Part shown: piece by piece, positions 55,001 to 63,818 of the stretch
How the letters are laid out: each line of letters begins with the position of its first letter
How positions within the stretch are numbered: the first letter of the stretch is position 1
NCBI GenBank assembly: GCA_905178155.1
Contig: CAJINV010000014.1
Span: 592,116 to 656,115 of the forward strand
Length of the DNA: 64,000 nucleotides
Reading direction: 5' to 3'
From: Amoebophrya sp. A120
Taxonomy: Eukaryota > Sar > Dinophyceae > Syndiniales > Amoebophryaceae
Notes under the pieces: model-generated
Told to the model about the DNA's origin: nothing
Databases searched by the model: none
Seen by the model: only the letters and a program-made list of their open reading frames with translations
Position numbers and translations under genes: made by a program

Positions 55001-58000
55001 CCAGTGGACGAACTCCTGCTGCCCTCGTTGCCGCTTCCTTGCTCCGCCACGGTACCTCCCCCGGAGCTATTTTTCATCGTGGATGGAAAGTAAAGATCTT
55101 CCTCCAGGTTAAGTTTCACGCCAGAGAGCGATCCCCGAGTAGAAGCGCAGCCCGAGGAGGAACCGATGCTCCCCATGCTAGCAGCGGTCCCGGGGCGGGT
55201 AACATGGTCTTGGTGATCATGCTGGTCAATCTTCATAGTATCTGCTTCCATCGTCCGCACGCCAGATTTGCCACGTTTTAGATCCTCAGAAGCGGCCTCG
55301 ACTTTCCTCACATGCTCCACCGCTTCCTGGCCCGCCTCAAAAATCTCTCGGGCCAGGTTTTCCATACCGTGCAAGCCGCCACCAATTTCCTGCACGGCGC
55401 ACTCCAAAACGTCATGAACCAAATGCAGCATCGGAGTCGGGAAAAGAAGGGCAACCAGGTCGAGCGCCATTTTTGCCGTCGATCTAGTACGGCGGTGGTC
55501 ACCAGAAGTTGTGGACGTGGTTTTTGTCGTGAGAAATACCTCACTCGCTGCGACGCTGTAGCTGATTACCAAGAATTCGAACGCGTTCCAATCCTTTCTG
55601 GACGGTGCATCGCACTTATCCAGCAGAAATTCGCGAATGCTCGTGAACAGCGGTAAAAGCTGCATTTTAGATGAATTTGCAGTGGAACTACCACCGGCAC
55701 AATTCTGACCAGAAGAGCTATTATAGCCACCACAGGACGCATAATAATGCGTCAAAACCTCGAGTAGATAGCCCAGACGGTAGAGTAAGGCTTTCTTCGG
55801 CGCGGCAACTCGTCCGAAAGTCAGCCGTTTTTTGTAAAAGTGGCTGTTCAACATCTTGCTTGTCGTCGTAAAACCTTTCGAAGACGTCGTTCTTGTGCCT
55901 CGGCTCCGGCCGCGCTCTGGTAGATTGTCGTCTTCGCGACTTCTCGTACTTCTTGCAGAAGGATTGTCGTGGTCAACATCTGGAAAAACTTCAACTTCGT
56001 CTAGTTCGCGCAACAGATTTAGTACCGTTGTGATGTTCTCACAAAGGATTTGCAGAAACCGGGCTTCAGGGCCAAAAGCGAATAAAGCGCGCGGCCCCAT
56101 TTGCAGTCCAATTTTTATCCCAGAACTCGTCGTTGAAGAGGACGTCGGCAGGTGGGGAGACGAAATGACTGTGGCTGCGGCTACGTCTTTCGATGTTCGT
56201 GCAGCTCCGATCTGCAACAGTTTCCAGCAACAACTCTTCGCTAATTCCGCAGCATGCGCTGCAACAAAAAAATCATCCACTTGTTCTGTGCAGCTGGATA
56301 TAGACGCTATTCCCGCCGACTGACAATTCCCCAGTTCCTGTTGCGCCTTCGATTTTTTCGATATCAAGACGTGATCGGTCTTCAGCCCCGGACTCGCGCC
56401 GTCCAGAAGTGCGTAGAGCTTCGAAAAGCCGAAGTCTCCTGCTGCAATAGTGGAACAACTTGTCGCGCTGTTCGCACTACACGTCCCTGCCGCGTCGGAG
56501 GACACTCTGCAGCCGCTTCCAGTGATCTGCACGTTAAGTAGATACCACGCAATCAGCTGTGCCGGAATTTTGTTTGTATTGCACAAAAGAACCCCAGATG
56601 AAGATGACTCGTCGTGGTCGTCCAAACCTGACATCTCCTCGCAGACGAAAAGCAACAACTGCGAGATCTGTGCCAGCAAAACCGGCAACGCGGCTGCAGT
56701 CTGCTCGTTGTGCAGGTGGTTCGTGGAGGAAAGCTGGGACAGACTATCTTGATGATTGCCGACGAAGTCTTCACGTGTTTTATTTCTATCGGGCTTTTGA
56801 TGATTCCTCGGCGAGAACGGGGACGAGCCGGCTGTGGTTATAGCCTTTCGACTCGAAGTAGTAGATCCACCACCTCGAAGCTGCCCAGCACTTGTTGTGT
56901 CAGGAATCTGCCTCGAAGCTGCGACCACTTCCCCCGGAATGAGCCCGGTAATTGGCAGCGGAATGTCGGCGAAGAGGATATCGGAGAGACTTTCGAGCGC
57001 CAGCGGTGTTTCGGGCTGTACTTCTGTGTTTTCTCGTCCTGTGTGAGCTGGCTCGATTTCTTCACCGAAGTCATTTTTTGGGTGGTTGTGCGGCCCGTTC
57101 CTCGTTGCACAACTTGGTAAAAATTCTTCCCGATCATACAACTCATAGAAGTTGCGTCCTCCAAAATCATTATCCAGCCCACCAGCATACGCATCCGCTC
57201 CCCGCCCCGATGAAGACAGCAGAACCCCCTGCACCAATTTCTGTTCCAAAGCAGCCCCAATTTTCGCGAGATGATTCCGCGCAGACATCATCATGAGCGT
57301 AGCGTTCGCAACGCCGCCGCCGCCGCTGCCCGCGCTCCCCTCCGAGGCCGCGCTCCGCGCCGAGGCAAACAAGGACTCCTCCTTCGCGGCGCGGTTCACC
57401 TTGTTCTGCAACAACTCTAGCATGAATTCTTTGTCTTTCACCCGTTTCGGGTTGGACAGCGAGGTTCGCAACAGCTCCTGGTGCGCGATTACCTTCTTTC
57501 TCATGGCAATTTTCTTTCGCTTCTCGTCCAACCTTATCCTGACCAAAAACGTGGTCCCCCCCGTCATGCAGCTTTGTAGTTACAGGGAGAAACATCACTT
57601 GTAATGCACAACGACAACCCCTGTTGGCAGTTGCATGAGAACCACTTTCTGTCGTGGTGATGATGTTTTGGCATCTGTAAATAAATGCTGCAAACAGGAT
57701 AAGCCACCGGCTCTGCGAAGATGCGGCTAGCCCTAGCCTTGCTAATGCCTAAGACTACAATACAGAGAAAGGAGAAACTTGTCAACACGCGTGACTTCCA
57801 AAATTTCTGGATACTTATGCGTTGCAGAGTTCTTCCCCGCCGAGTCACTGTGCTTTATTTTTTGGGGGCGTTTTTTACACTCAGGATAGCCTTGACGTCC
57901 GTCGTCACTTTGGACACCAAGTCCATGTTGCGCGCAAAGAATTCCGACGCGCCGGCCTGCGCGAGACTGGACAGTAGATCTCTCGAAGAAGCCGGAATGG

Positions 58001-61000
58001 AAGCGAAAAAGGTGTCAGATTCTATTTGGTGAAGATTGTTGTAGTGGTCCATGGTGCAGCTGCTCTCGGCAGCGACCCCTCGTCTACCGGTATCGTGGTT
58101 CGTACTCCCGGACAGTGGTGGCCCAAGATGTTGTTGAGCGTGAGGATCTACTAGTACTTCCCTACTGCTATTAAGTGAGCCTCCCCTTGCGCTGTGGTAC
58201 TTACTCATGCTGGCCCAACTCTGCGGCGTCATGGGTGGCGTCCGAGCGCTGGCGGTTGAGGAATGAAAGTTGTTGTTCACCACCGCCCTAGAACCGGCAG
58301 AATGATGTTCTACTTCTCGACCAGACAATAAGCCAGCACTTGTAGTTGTTGCCATCCTCGGTAAACTGTGCACCCGGCTGCCGACCAGACCAACAGTCGA
58401 CGACGTCCTTGTGCTCGAATAGGGCATGGGTGACCGGCTGGACAACCGACTCCCGTGCTTGCCATGCGGGGTCCTTTGCCGCGAGGACCGGCTCCGTTTC
58501 GAGGACTGCTGCTTCAAACTCGCCAGATCCAGTGGCTTCAACGCAATTTTGTTGGACTGTAGCGTGCTGGTGGTGCTCTGGGGTCGGTCACTCGCGCCAC
58601 CGCTCATGATGTCCACCTCGCTGTGCGGTTCTTTTGAGTTGTTTGATGTTGTTCTGTGGGATGGCGCGGCCGAGAGCGGCGCAGCAGGTGCATTTAGGTC
58701 GACATCGAGATCAACGACCCCAGGACGAGGACGAGAGTGCCCGCCCGAAGCCTGCAGACTCGAGGAGCGTGCCGGGTGCGGATGCTGGGAGGAGGAGGTC
58801 GCGGAGAGCTGCAATCCTGGAACGATGTTTGGCTTGGAAGAGCCTTTCTTGGATGAATTAGATTGCCTTATTTCCTGTTGCTGACCATCAATAGGAGAAT
58901 CGTCGCCCGGTTCGGCAGTGTCGACATTTTGATTACCAGATGCTGACGCAACGTAGTACTTGCTCTCGCTTGCTGTGCGCCGCGAAAAGGAGTTTGTAGG
59001 TCCTGTGGCACCTTTCTTCCTCGTGGTCCCTTCATCCTTGTCTTTGCTCCGGTTGCTCTTATTCGTCCGCTCCAGGTTGTCGTAATTGGAAATCGTGGTC
59101 CCAGGCGTTTCCGTGTCGTGCTGTCCGGAGGACGCAGACGAGCCAACACCACCAGGGTGGCCACCAGCAGCACCACGACTTGCAAGAGCTGTGTTTATTG
59201 TGGTCCTACTCCTACTCCCACTGGTAAAAGGACGTCGAGCGATAGTTTGTGTCGGCGCAGACAAGATCTGCTTCAAGCGGAAGCTAATTTGGTTCTTCAC
59301 CAACCGGTCCTTTTGCTGCATCTCGGCCAAAACTTTCGAAAAATGCAACAGCAAGGTTTCAAACACCTTCGGCGTCTGCGAGTCGTCGATGATGGTCTGT
59401 CTAGCCTCGCGGTCGCGCTCCTGCGGGGGCCGTGATGTAACGAAAGTGGCTGCACCTTGTTGTAGATTTTTCCTTGGCCCTGTTGCAGAAGAATCATCCT
59501 GCTCGCCGTCGTTCCTTCCAAGTTTTTCTTGGTCCTCCTCCTCGTCCTTTGCGATCAAATCGAACTCCAAGCGTTTCGCAAGCAAAAGACGCACGAGGTG
59601 AAAGCGCTTACTCGTACTTTTGCTTCTTGCAGGACAACCTCTCGATCGATCTACGTTGTAGCAGCAGTCACACACCAACAGAAATGCCTCGTATTGCTGG
59701 AGCCACGAGGTTGCGCCGGAAGTCAGCCTTTCCCGGTTACTGCCGATGTTCGAGGCTGTGCTGGAGGTTATTAGCAAAGTGGATGACGATAGTACTCCTG
59801 CTCGTCCCCTTGCTCCTCCAGCGGTGCCAGCAGGTGGTCCCAAGGACGCGGCGGGCGGGGAACTCCCTCCTAGCAGCAGCCCGCCACTTGCTGTAGCTGT
59901 CCTGGTCGTTGATACAAGACCTGCAGCAGCGGAGGACGGTGCAAAAGAAGAAGACCCAGCTCCGGCACTGATTCCGGTTATAGACATGGACTGCAGCAGA
60001 TTTCGGCAGAAATGCGACCAAATCTGCTCGGCCGCTGCGTACTGGTAGTCTTCATCTTCGAGAAAAAGTCGAAACATGTCCAGCAACAACCGGATTTCTT
60101 CGCGTAGACGCTTTTTTCGCTCCCAAGGCGGTAAAGCTTCATTGGGCGCTTCTTCTTTATTTTTACCCTTTTTCTCTTTCTGCGTACCAGTCGGAGGCTG
60201 ATCTTGATCTTGTGCTTTTCGTCCTGCTACCCCAGCATAATTCTTTTGCAGTGCCTTAGCGGCTTCCTCGGTTTTCCTTTCTCGTGGCTCAACCACGGAA
60301 TCTTCACAAAAATCATGGCCCCTTTCAACTAGAAGAACACTCCTACTACAAGCTGCTTCATAACGGTCCCACAAGGCCTGCCGCTTCCCGCGCAACAACT
60401 TGCGCGCTAGCAGCGTCTCGGTAGGCAACGAAAAGTCCGCGTCCGGGCCAAACACCGTCTGCAGCAGCGCATTTGAATCATAATTTTCATTTTGTGCTAT
60501 GTAGGACGATGAATTGCCGCCAGCGTGAACATCATTTTTGGGAGGCGCCACACGACCAAGCGCACCGTCGTCCGCTGTCGTGCCCGGTGGTCCTCCAGCT
60601 CGTTCCGATCTACCGTTGCTCCCGCCTTCTCCTGGTTCGAGGATCAACGTCGTGTCTGCCAGCATGACGGTGCTGTTCAGGTGTAACTGGGTTTCGTCCA
60701 AAAGAAACGTCGCATCCGCGTTGCTGTTCAGCAGGAAACTAGTATTTTCAGCGGCACCAAAGTCGTGGTCTATCGGCGAAGTGGAGGTAGTTCCTAGACT
60801 GGTCTTCGTGTCCTGTTTAGTCAGGGCAGCTGCTGGCGTGATAGAAGGTGAACTGATATTTTGGGAACCAACTGTAGTACCACCTGGTGCTCCCACATTG
60901 TTGATGAAACCAATATCGTGTGCCGCTGCGGAGTTGGGTCTTGAAGACGGCTGCATCTCCAAAGGCGATGAGGGTCTTTCGTCTCGTCTTGCGCGACTAG

Positions 61001-63818
61001 AGGGAGTCGCGCCGTTTTTGAGGTCGCCGGTTGTACTATCCAACTTTTTTAACTCGACGCACTTCTCGACCAAAACGTCGAACAGGGTGCGCATTGCGGT
61101 TGCCACGCGAAACAGTGGGCTGTTGGCAATGGCAGACACGCCGTGCTGCTGCTATTCACTGCAAAAGTCTCGCAATCGTATCAATTCAAACAACTGCAGT
61201 CGTGGTCACAAGTTACAAATCGAAGTCTCTCGCCTAAGTAGGAGGTAAATCAGCATTTACAAAAACGAAAACCACTTTTATTCAACTTGCAAAAAATTGC
61301 TCTGCAAATGCAATTCATATTTACGATAGGAGGTGGTCTTGCAATGCATAGCTGCAGGAATATTTTGATTTTCTCCAAGTTCTTCTTGTTTGGCCTATTT
61401 GGCGGTCGCAACAGCGCCTGCAGCTCGATCATTTCGCCCGGGTCCAGCTCCAATTTGTGTTCCTCCTCGAGGTTCTGGTTCATCTTGCCTTGCTCGTACT
61501 TTGCATGCTGCCCACCGCCACCTCCCCCGGGCATTATTATACCAGAAGTTGGCGCGGCGCCATCAGCAGTTGCCAGGCTCGTCATCAACCTGCTGGGTCT
61601 TGTGGAGGTTGTTGTACTACTTCCGGCCTGAAGATTCATCTCTAGCTGCGCCGTCGCGGCCCTATTGGACGAGGTGGTCCCGCCGCCCGCGGGGAATGAT
61701 GAAGCAGCTGCAGAGGACAAGTGATGTGCTAGTCCACGCGCCGACGTCGACGTCATGATATTATTACCTCCCCCTCCTCGTGCGGATTGCAGCGCCAAGT
61801 AATGGTTGTCGAAAAACGCATTTTGCACCGATTCAAACGTCCACTTCTGCTCACTGTGCCGCGCTCCCAGCGAGTCTTCCGTGGGGGCACTGTACAAACC
61901 AAGCATGTCCATAGAAAAGCAGACGTTCACAAAGTGTTGCTCGTACTCAAGATTCGTGGAGCCACGGCCCGGAGTTTGCATCTGCCGACTCGAGTTCAGC
62001 GTGCCGCGGGTACCTTTCATCACCACAATTTGATGCTTCGCGTTCGTAGCCGGAAGAAGTTGTAACAATTATTTGCATGCTCTTTCACGACATGTCCGTG
62101 ATACACTTTGCATGCGTAAGCGTAACGAGATCACCAGCTGCAAGCGAAAAAATAATTATGCGTGCAATCTACACAGAGTGATACTGGTACAGGTTTTTTG
62201 CGTGTAGTACGTTCAGTCGCTAAAGTTTTTCTTTTGTTTTACTCGTTCTTTCTACCACAATCACATGCATAGTATTCGTGTTGCTTGACTGTATACAGAA
62301 GCATTTCACTCTTGTTATATACTTTCGCCTCCTCCTGGTGTCAGCGTCCTGCTGCTGACCAACGCTGCGTTGCTCTCCGAGCTGGCTTCCGACCTGGCGC
62401 TGGCAAACGTGCGCTTTCGCCACTGCGGATTCGTGGACCGCATAAAGAGGATTTGCAGGCTCTGCGTGGTCTTCCTGATGGACGAAGACGATGTTCCTCC
62501 AGTCGTTGTATTGGCTCCAACCCGTCCCGACGAGGACGGCGTACTGGGGCCCCCACACGACCCGCGGGCAGATGCTGTTCCACCTCCACTGCGACCTGGC
62601 GTCGTGATGGTTTGCCCACCTCGCCCGGGCGTCGACGCGGCACTAGTACCTCCACCTGTAGTTGTTGCACCACCAGGAGGAGCTCCACCAACAGCAGCAG
62701 CAGAGTCGCCGATCGTGCTGGTGCTGCACTCGTGCTCTTTCCAACCGTTCACACAAATCAGAAACCCACTGGTCTGGATCTCGAAAAGGGTGTCAATGGC
62801 CTGCATGGGCCGGTCCACGTATGCACTGCAGCGGACCAAGTCGCGGAGAAACCTATGCATTGCAAAAGTATCGGACTTAGTATAAATTGCATGACAAATT
62901 TTGGCAAGAAGGAAAGTCACATTTGTAATGCTGTTTTGCCGTAGGAAAAATATTTGTCATGCTTATTTGCGATTCCGATTCGTACGAGTACGATACTTTT
63001 GCACAGGATAAAACCCCTCCAACTGGGATTTCCAAGAACTGATCAGCTTCTTCAAGTGCTCGAACGCCAGCCAGTTGCTCGTCTGAACCTCAAAAGGGTA
63101 GTGTCGGCCGCGGGAATTATGGCCGCCCGAAGCGGCAGTCGCCCCGCCAGAGCCACCACGCCCGCCGCCACGGGACGATGACGAGCCGGTAGCACCACTA
63201 GGCTAGTACTGTGCAAAAGTCTCGTATTCTTAGGAATGTTGGCAAATCAGGTGTGTTTGGTTTTAATCAGGCAACTATTCGACAGCAACAGCATAAACAA
63301 ATTCCCTTCCTTGTCATGCTCAAACCTGTTGTATACGCGATTTGAGATTTTCTACCACTATTCTAGATACGATCACTGCTTTATTTGCAATGCATAGCCA
63401 ACCGGTTGGTGCAAGACCTGCAAGGGCAGCGCTGCGTCCGTGAGCGGTGTCACTTCGACCCGCTGGAAGAGCCTAATGCCGTATCCAATGCAAATTTGTC
63501 TGGGTGTGATGCGCAGTAATTGAATTCAACTTTATGCACGGCGGACACAAAAAGTTGTTTCGTCATGCAGCTCAGGCAAAAATGCCAAACCTTCTTCCAA
63601 ACCGTGACGCTAGGGGGCCTTGCAAGAAGCCAGACCTTCTGGGTCATACTGCAGGAGCAGCATGACATGACAACCATCAGCAGTCTTCCAGACCTGACCC
63701 AGACATATTTGATGCAGTGGATATGCCGATACAGGGAACAAAACGTGGGTGGTTTTGCGTGGAGCCCGCACTGCTACCGCTTCGACCTGGCAGTTGATAG
63801 AAGTACATCGATAGATTT
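37063..63818 (-). CDS. Giant split gene with a C-terminal protein kinase domain
   Basis: About 21 exons between roughly 63,840 and 37,063 read as one frame across introners A-G; my exon sum is about 5,400 residues. The upstream part is Ser/Thr/Gly/Gln-rich with helical blocks (for example LRLLSTLLVMNGKSSNRVRA near 52,950). The kinase domain lies in the last four exons: a Gly loop-like GQFSEIYSF (about 39,320), a beta-3 Lys in MILKTV (38,850), LSMESY as hinge, then the catalytic loop IVHHDLKPDNFF (38,190; HHD replaces HRD), DFGEAT, QPPEM as APE, DIWSCGILFY and PNRRP. All catalytic residues are present, so it is probably active as a Ser/Thr kinase; its subfamily is unknown. Inserts of about 80-130 residues separate DLKPDN, DFG and PPE. 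A GT-AG intron occurs at about 49,647-50,003, and likely others near 39,500-39,580 and 38,970-39,110. The gap 62,070-62,311 is unresolved. The start may be ATG near 63,818, or lie beyond the window. Confidence 0.7.
38292..38554. mobile_element. Introner, family A, inside the kinase domain
   Basis: Left TGTCAAGTGCAAATATGTCT (TG instead of TA); right CACACCCAGACATATTTGAA then ATGCATA. Perfect duplication CGCAA. Removal restores ...QNRFAWEIVPHCLAMYAQ, part of the helix before the catalytic loop. Confidence 0.94.
39716..39981. mobile_element. Introner, family A
   Basis: Left TATCAAATGCAAATGTGTCT; right CTTCCAGACCCAGACGTTTT then TGCGGTTGATA. Perfect duplication CGTGG. Removal restores ...HETSHEDENICNIL. 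Confidence 0.95.
41411..43597 (+). CDS. LINE endonuclease and first half of reverse transcriptase
   Basis: ATG at 41,411 (MATSRHVAG); the frame opens upstream at 41,354 with GTG. The N-terminal 330 residues resemble an exonuclease-endonuclease-phosphatase (APE-like) nuclease: LVLGGDWNAALG, ELDYFFLTK and RTDHR are the GDxN, DY and SDH-type motifs, while the usual catalytic Glu motif is not obvious (VVLLSDVSSK sits there). A basic linker follows, then reverse-transcriptase blocks NYRAIALICLLSK, RGFREDCSTCD and YILIDFKKAFPSV, the last holding the first catalytic Asp. The frame ends at 43,597 and continues shifted by one base from about 43,551. It nicks target DNA and starts cDNA synthesis. Confidence 0.88.
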   Translation: MATSRHVAGTFLILFAILSAVMGRNPDRVRHKQRQCNQPHAEGAWITTSTLNTQMAAFRWLLPGAREKQLNQQERNSCEKIDDLMRYISKHGGKVVLLSDVSSKGIPTPSSWSCKWGPFRVFGAAKVAVVIHKSLLISPDGNTIVEPPRKHFGPRLHAVYAQGHWWAAAYQPPRNATAGRLEELEKFTTAREKLLCAVGRGNLVLGGDWNAALGYEDRTFEMTSQGAIGSATLLSGAQSGTGKESMEFALVNNLTIPDTFKAVHSRGTWWRMANNRWHELDYFFLTKRIRFGRVTTHTPNLRTDHRMKKICIVVGRSKAEQRRAALLRAQNRQARLPFHALRRDQEVRDAFGHETDAALVANVKEFDEEDIDQCWERLENAINSAATKAIPANTEQAARRYPPWVDLKDLELLKENRARTLWERNNSADAEFRRECNRQARQMAKEYKQRDEERFQMYITSLTDQCADEYKRCPRTDFQRLKESGAIYSHETTAKGDPGFPFSAAQAEAHSSALMRRTGEVPEGFVELLARQVPQQPPSGEDWWGVPQPTEIWEIVRNMRDCATGHDTAHRLHITNLGEIAWGEFVSLVQQISKQKKLPAKTQLVKMVALFKGKGLDPKLLTNYRAIALICLLSKIVESILQKRTAWHLESRGFWDEEAAQRGFREDCSTCDLVVALNVLADMARTEQRGDLADELVYILIDFKKAFPSVVRKCVYIHDFGANRHANG
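43551..45281 (+). CDS. LINE reverse transcriptase, second half, with C-terminal zinc fingers
   Basis: In the +1 frame relative to the preceding CDS, picking up at ILERTGMP directly after the first catalytic Asp block. GGCSSPSLYNVL and LLFADDATL (the catalytic FADD box) are intact, followed by a thumb-like region (IVGCDITSKHSAEKQFR). The C-terminus holds two Cys/His clusters, CPTCG...HHKTAC and CRECGW...HALTC, typical nucleic-acid-binding fingers of LINE proteins. It is part of the same polyprotein; the break near 43,555 is one base and could be mutation, assembly error or frameshifting. Confidence 0.88.
   Translation: MFTFMILERTGMPMDDIAALEAIHEHPKFYMQLGDEKSDQWSSTRGFTEGGCSSPSLYNVLSAPMYKEMASKMTGVKYVKTAELLKHLVSVPEDSHDAAETVKKLIALLFADDATLPTQLKNAEATGQIASDVAATCGQEVHPAKTERLLIRSQHTRADLFEGPMAPGQEQVEPLGFQDTAKIVGCDITSKHSAEKQFRRHMTKAQKAWGIWRPIFQRMRKSRGIPLKARGALLKSNVLSFLYYCTAGRYWTSEIDAECDRFVSRMLRGISCTKISQMAGVKNSFDLRRAYGIPSSRTIVEDLALRYLGHKFRQGVDDPEDISAPGLPSKREWFDMRFPSGRLEQDLWKSRLVLPSQDARANRRRQHKPLVKQWQEIMTRAGVSANMSRRQWQQATAQHLRREAELEFYASHEGGKCLGQHSNRRTFCGALRTARNQDFGASLVSGSVVSEHRCPTCGIRYEADSRALKHHKTACAKLDFSSVDLARVICVRTKVEGRTQIPWQNMWHCRECGWRGTGSGLGIKTARVVSEHALTCDPVTDQAKGMQRTEIQAYITRLANFDANPNAHLPAAAAQF
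45841..46571 (+). CDS. LINE 3' reading frame, probable nucleic-acid-binding protein, frame-broken
   Basis: ATG at 45,841 (MSRKLAREAKERC) opens 114 plausible residues with a helical LTSEDKKKILSDIKDLL block. Good coding sequence then moves to the +1 frame near 46,184 (EFINKRQGGRIEFVMHLGE) and again to +1 near 46,405, where the tail is extremely basic and Asn/Trp-rich (GKGKKGKKGKGKGAKKGGG, then NNQWNNNKNNW), ending at TGA. The tail suggests RNA or DNA binding, like an ORF1-type chaperone, but its place downstream of the reverse transcriptase is unusual. Family unknown. It lies inside the target-site duplications, so it belongs to the element. Confidence 0.65.
48966..49120. mobile_element. Introner, family G
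   Basis: Inverted ends TATGTAATGTACATTTCCCG and (mirror) TATCCACAGGAAATTTCCCG. Perfect duplication ACGAA. Removal restores ...EEFSNSSPEDHHAQ. Confidence 0.94.
49192..49456. mobile_element. Introner, family A
   Basis: Left TATCAACTGCAAAAGTGTCT; right CTCCAGACCCAGACATCTTT then GCATTTGATA. Perfect duplication CCCGC. Removal restores ...SPGRREEDDKSH. Confidence 0.95.
50196..50445. mobile_element. Introner, family C
   Basis: Left TATCGTAAGAAAAAACTGTT then TCACTGT; right ACAGTGAAACAGTTTTTTCG then CACGATA. Perfect duplication TTGTC. Removal restores ...EEDKSVGPQ. Confidence 0.95.
50503..50764. mobile_element. Introner, family A
   Basis: Left TATCAAATGTAAAAATGTCT then GGGTCTGGAAG; the right end is its mirror. 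Perfect duplication CTTCT. Together with the family-C element at 50,196 it leaves an exon of only 57 bases. Confidence 0.95.
51130..51439. mobile_element. Introner, family F
   Basis: Left TATGGAGGGAAGATTCTCAA then ACGTT; right mirror TATGGAGTTCTCTTCAAACG. Flanks TGCTC / TGGTC (4 of 5). Frame kept from ...EEPET to SKYNEWGEEVDGD. Confidence 0.88.
51496..51607. mobile_element. Introner, family E (smallest, 112 bp)
   Basis: Inverted ends TATTCCGTGAAAATCAAC and (mirror) TATTCCGTGAAAATTGAC. Perfect duplication CGGGC. TTTGTCATGC motif inside. Removal restores ...RLPPAAAARRAS. Confidence 0.94.
52046..52231. mobile_element. Introner, family B
   Basis: Left TATGCATTGCAAAAGTATAA; right ...CAGTTTTGCAATGGATA. 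Perfect duplication CGTGC. Removal restores ...LGGTEVTSNST. Confidence 0.93.
52701..52850. mobile_element. Introner, family B
   Basis: Left TCTCCTGTGGAAAAGTATCG (TC where TA is usual); right TACGATACTTTTGCAATGCATA. Perfect duplication ACTCG. Removal restores ...ELEYEFERTRD. Confidence 0.94.
57535..57888. mobile_element. Introner, family D
   Basis: Left TATCCTGACCAAAAACGTGG; right GGGCGTTTTTTACACTCAGGATA. Flanks AACCT / GCCTT are eroded. Removal joins ...VTTDVKA to RLDEKRKKIAM in frame, linking the two largest exons of the giant gene. Confidence 0.85.
61153..61350. mobile_element. Introner, family B
   Basis: Left TATTCACTGCAAAAGTCTCG; right ...GGTCTTGCAATGCATA. Perfect duplication GCTGC. Removal restores ...KIKIFLQQHGVSAIANS. 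Confidence 0.93.
62070..62311 (-). other. Unclassified intron of the giant gene
   Basis: The frame stops near 62,315 and reopens near 62,060 (LQLLPATNAKHQIVVM). No introner ends are seen. A GTATAT near the left exon end (minus strand) could be a donor. Exact borders unresolved. Confidence 0.5.
62854..63010. mobile_element. Introner, family B
   Basis: Left TATGCATTGCAAAAGTATCG; right GAGTACGATACTTTTGCACA then GGATA. Perfect duplication AAACC. Two internal CATGACAAA / TTTGTCATG motifs. Removal restores ...SQLEGFLRDLVRC. Confidence 0.95.
63207..63395. mobile_element. Introner, family B (diverged)
   Basis: Left TACTGTGCAAAAGTCTCG; right ...TTTATTTGCAATGCATA. No clear duplication. This is one of the few junctions where the usual excision does not give an open frame. 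Confidence 0.65.
63482..63723. mobile_element. Introner, family A
   Basis: Left TATCCAATGCAAATTTGTCT then GGGTGTG; right CCAGACCTGACCCAGACATA then TTTGATGCAGTGGATA. Perfect duplication TGCCG. Removal restores ...FVPCIGIRLFQRV. Confidence 0.94.

Noticed and set aside
57855-57888. Stop after ...AILSVKNAPKK as the end of a separate gene at 57,855-61,139
   Set aside because: The sequence is the end of a family-D introner (GGGCGTTTTTTACACTCAGGATA) whose partner end is at 57,535; removing it continues the frame into the next large exon.
11729-63723. Regularly recurring 20-30 base sequences, at first sight like a CRISPR array
   Set aside because: The copies are inverted pairs at element ends, irregularly spaced and within exons of eukaryotic genes; there is no constant repeat-spacer pattern.
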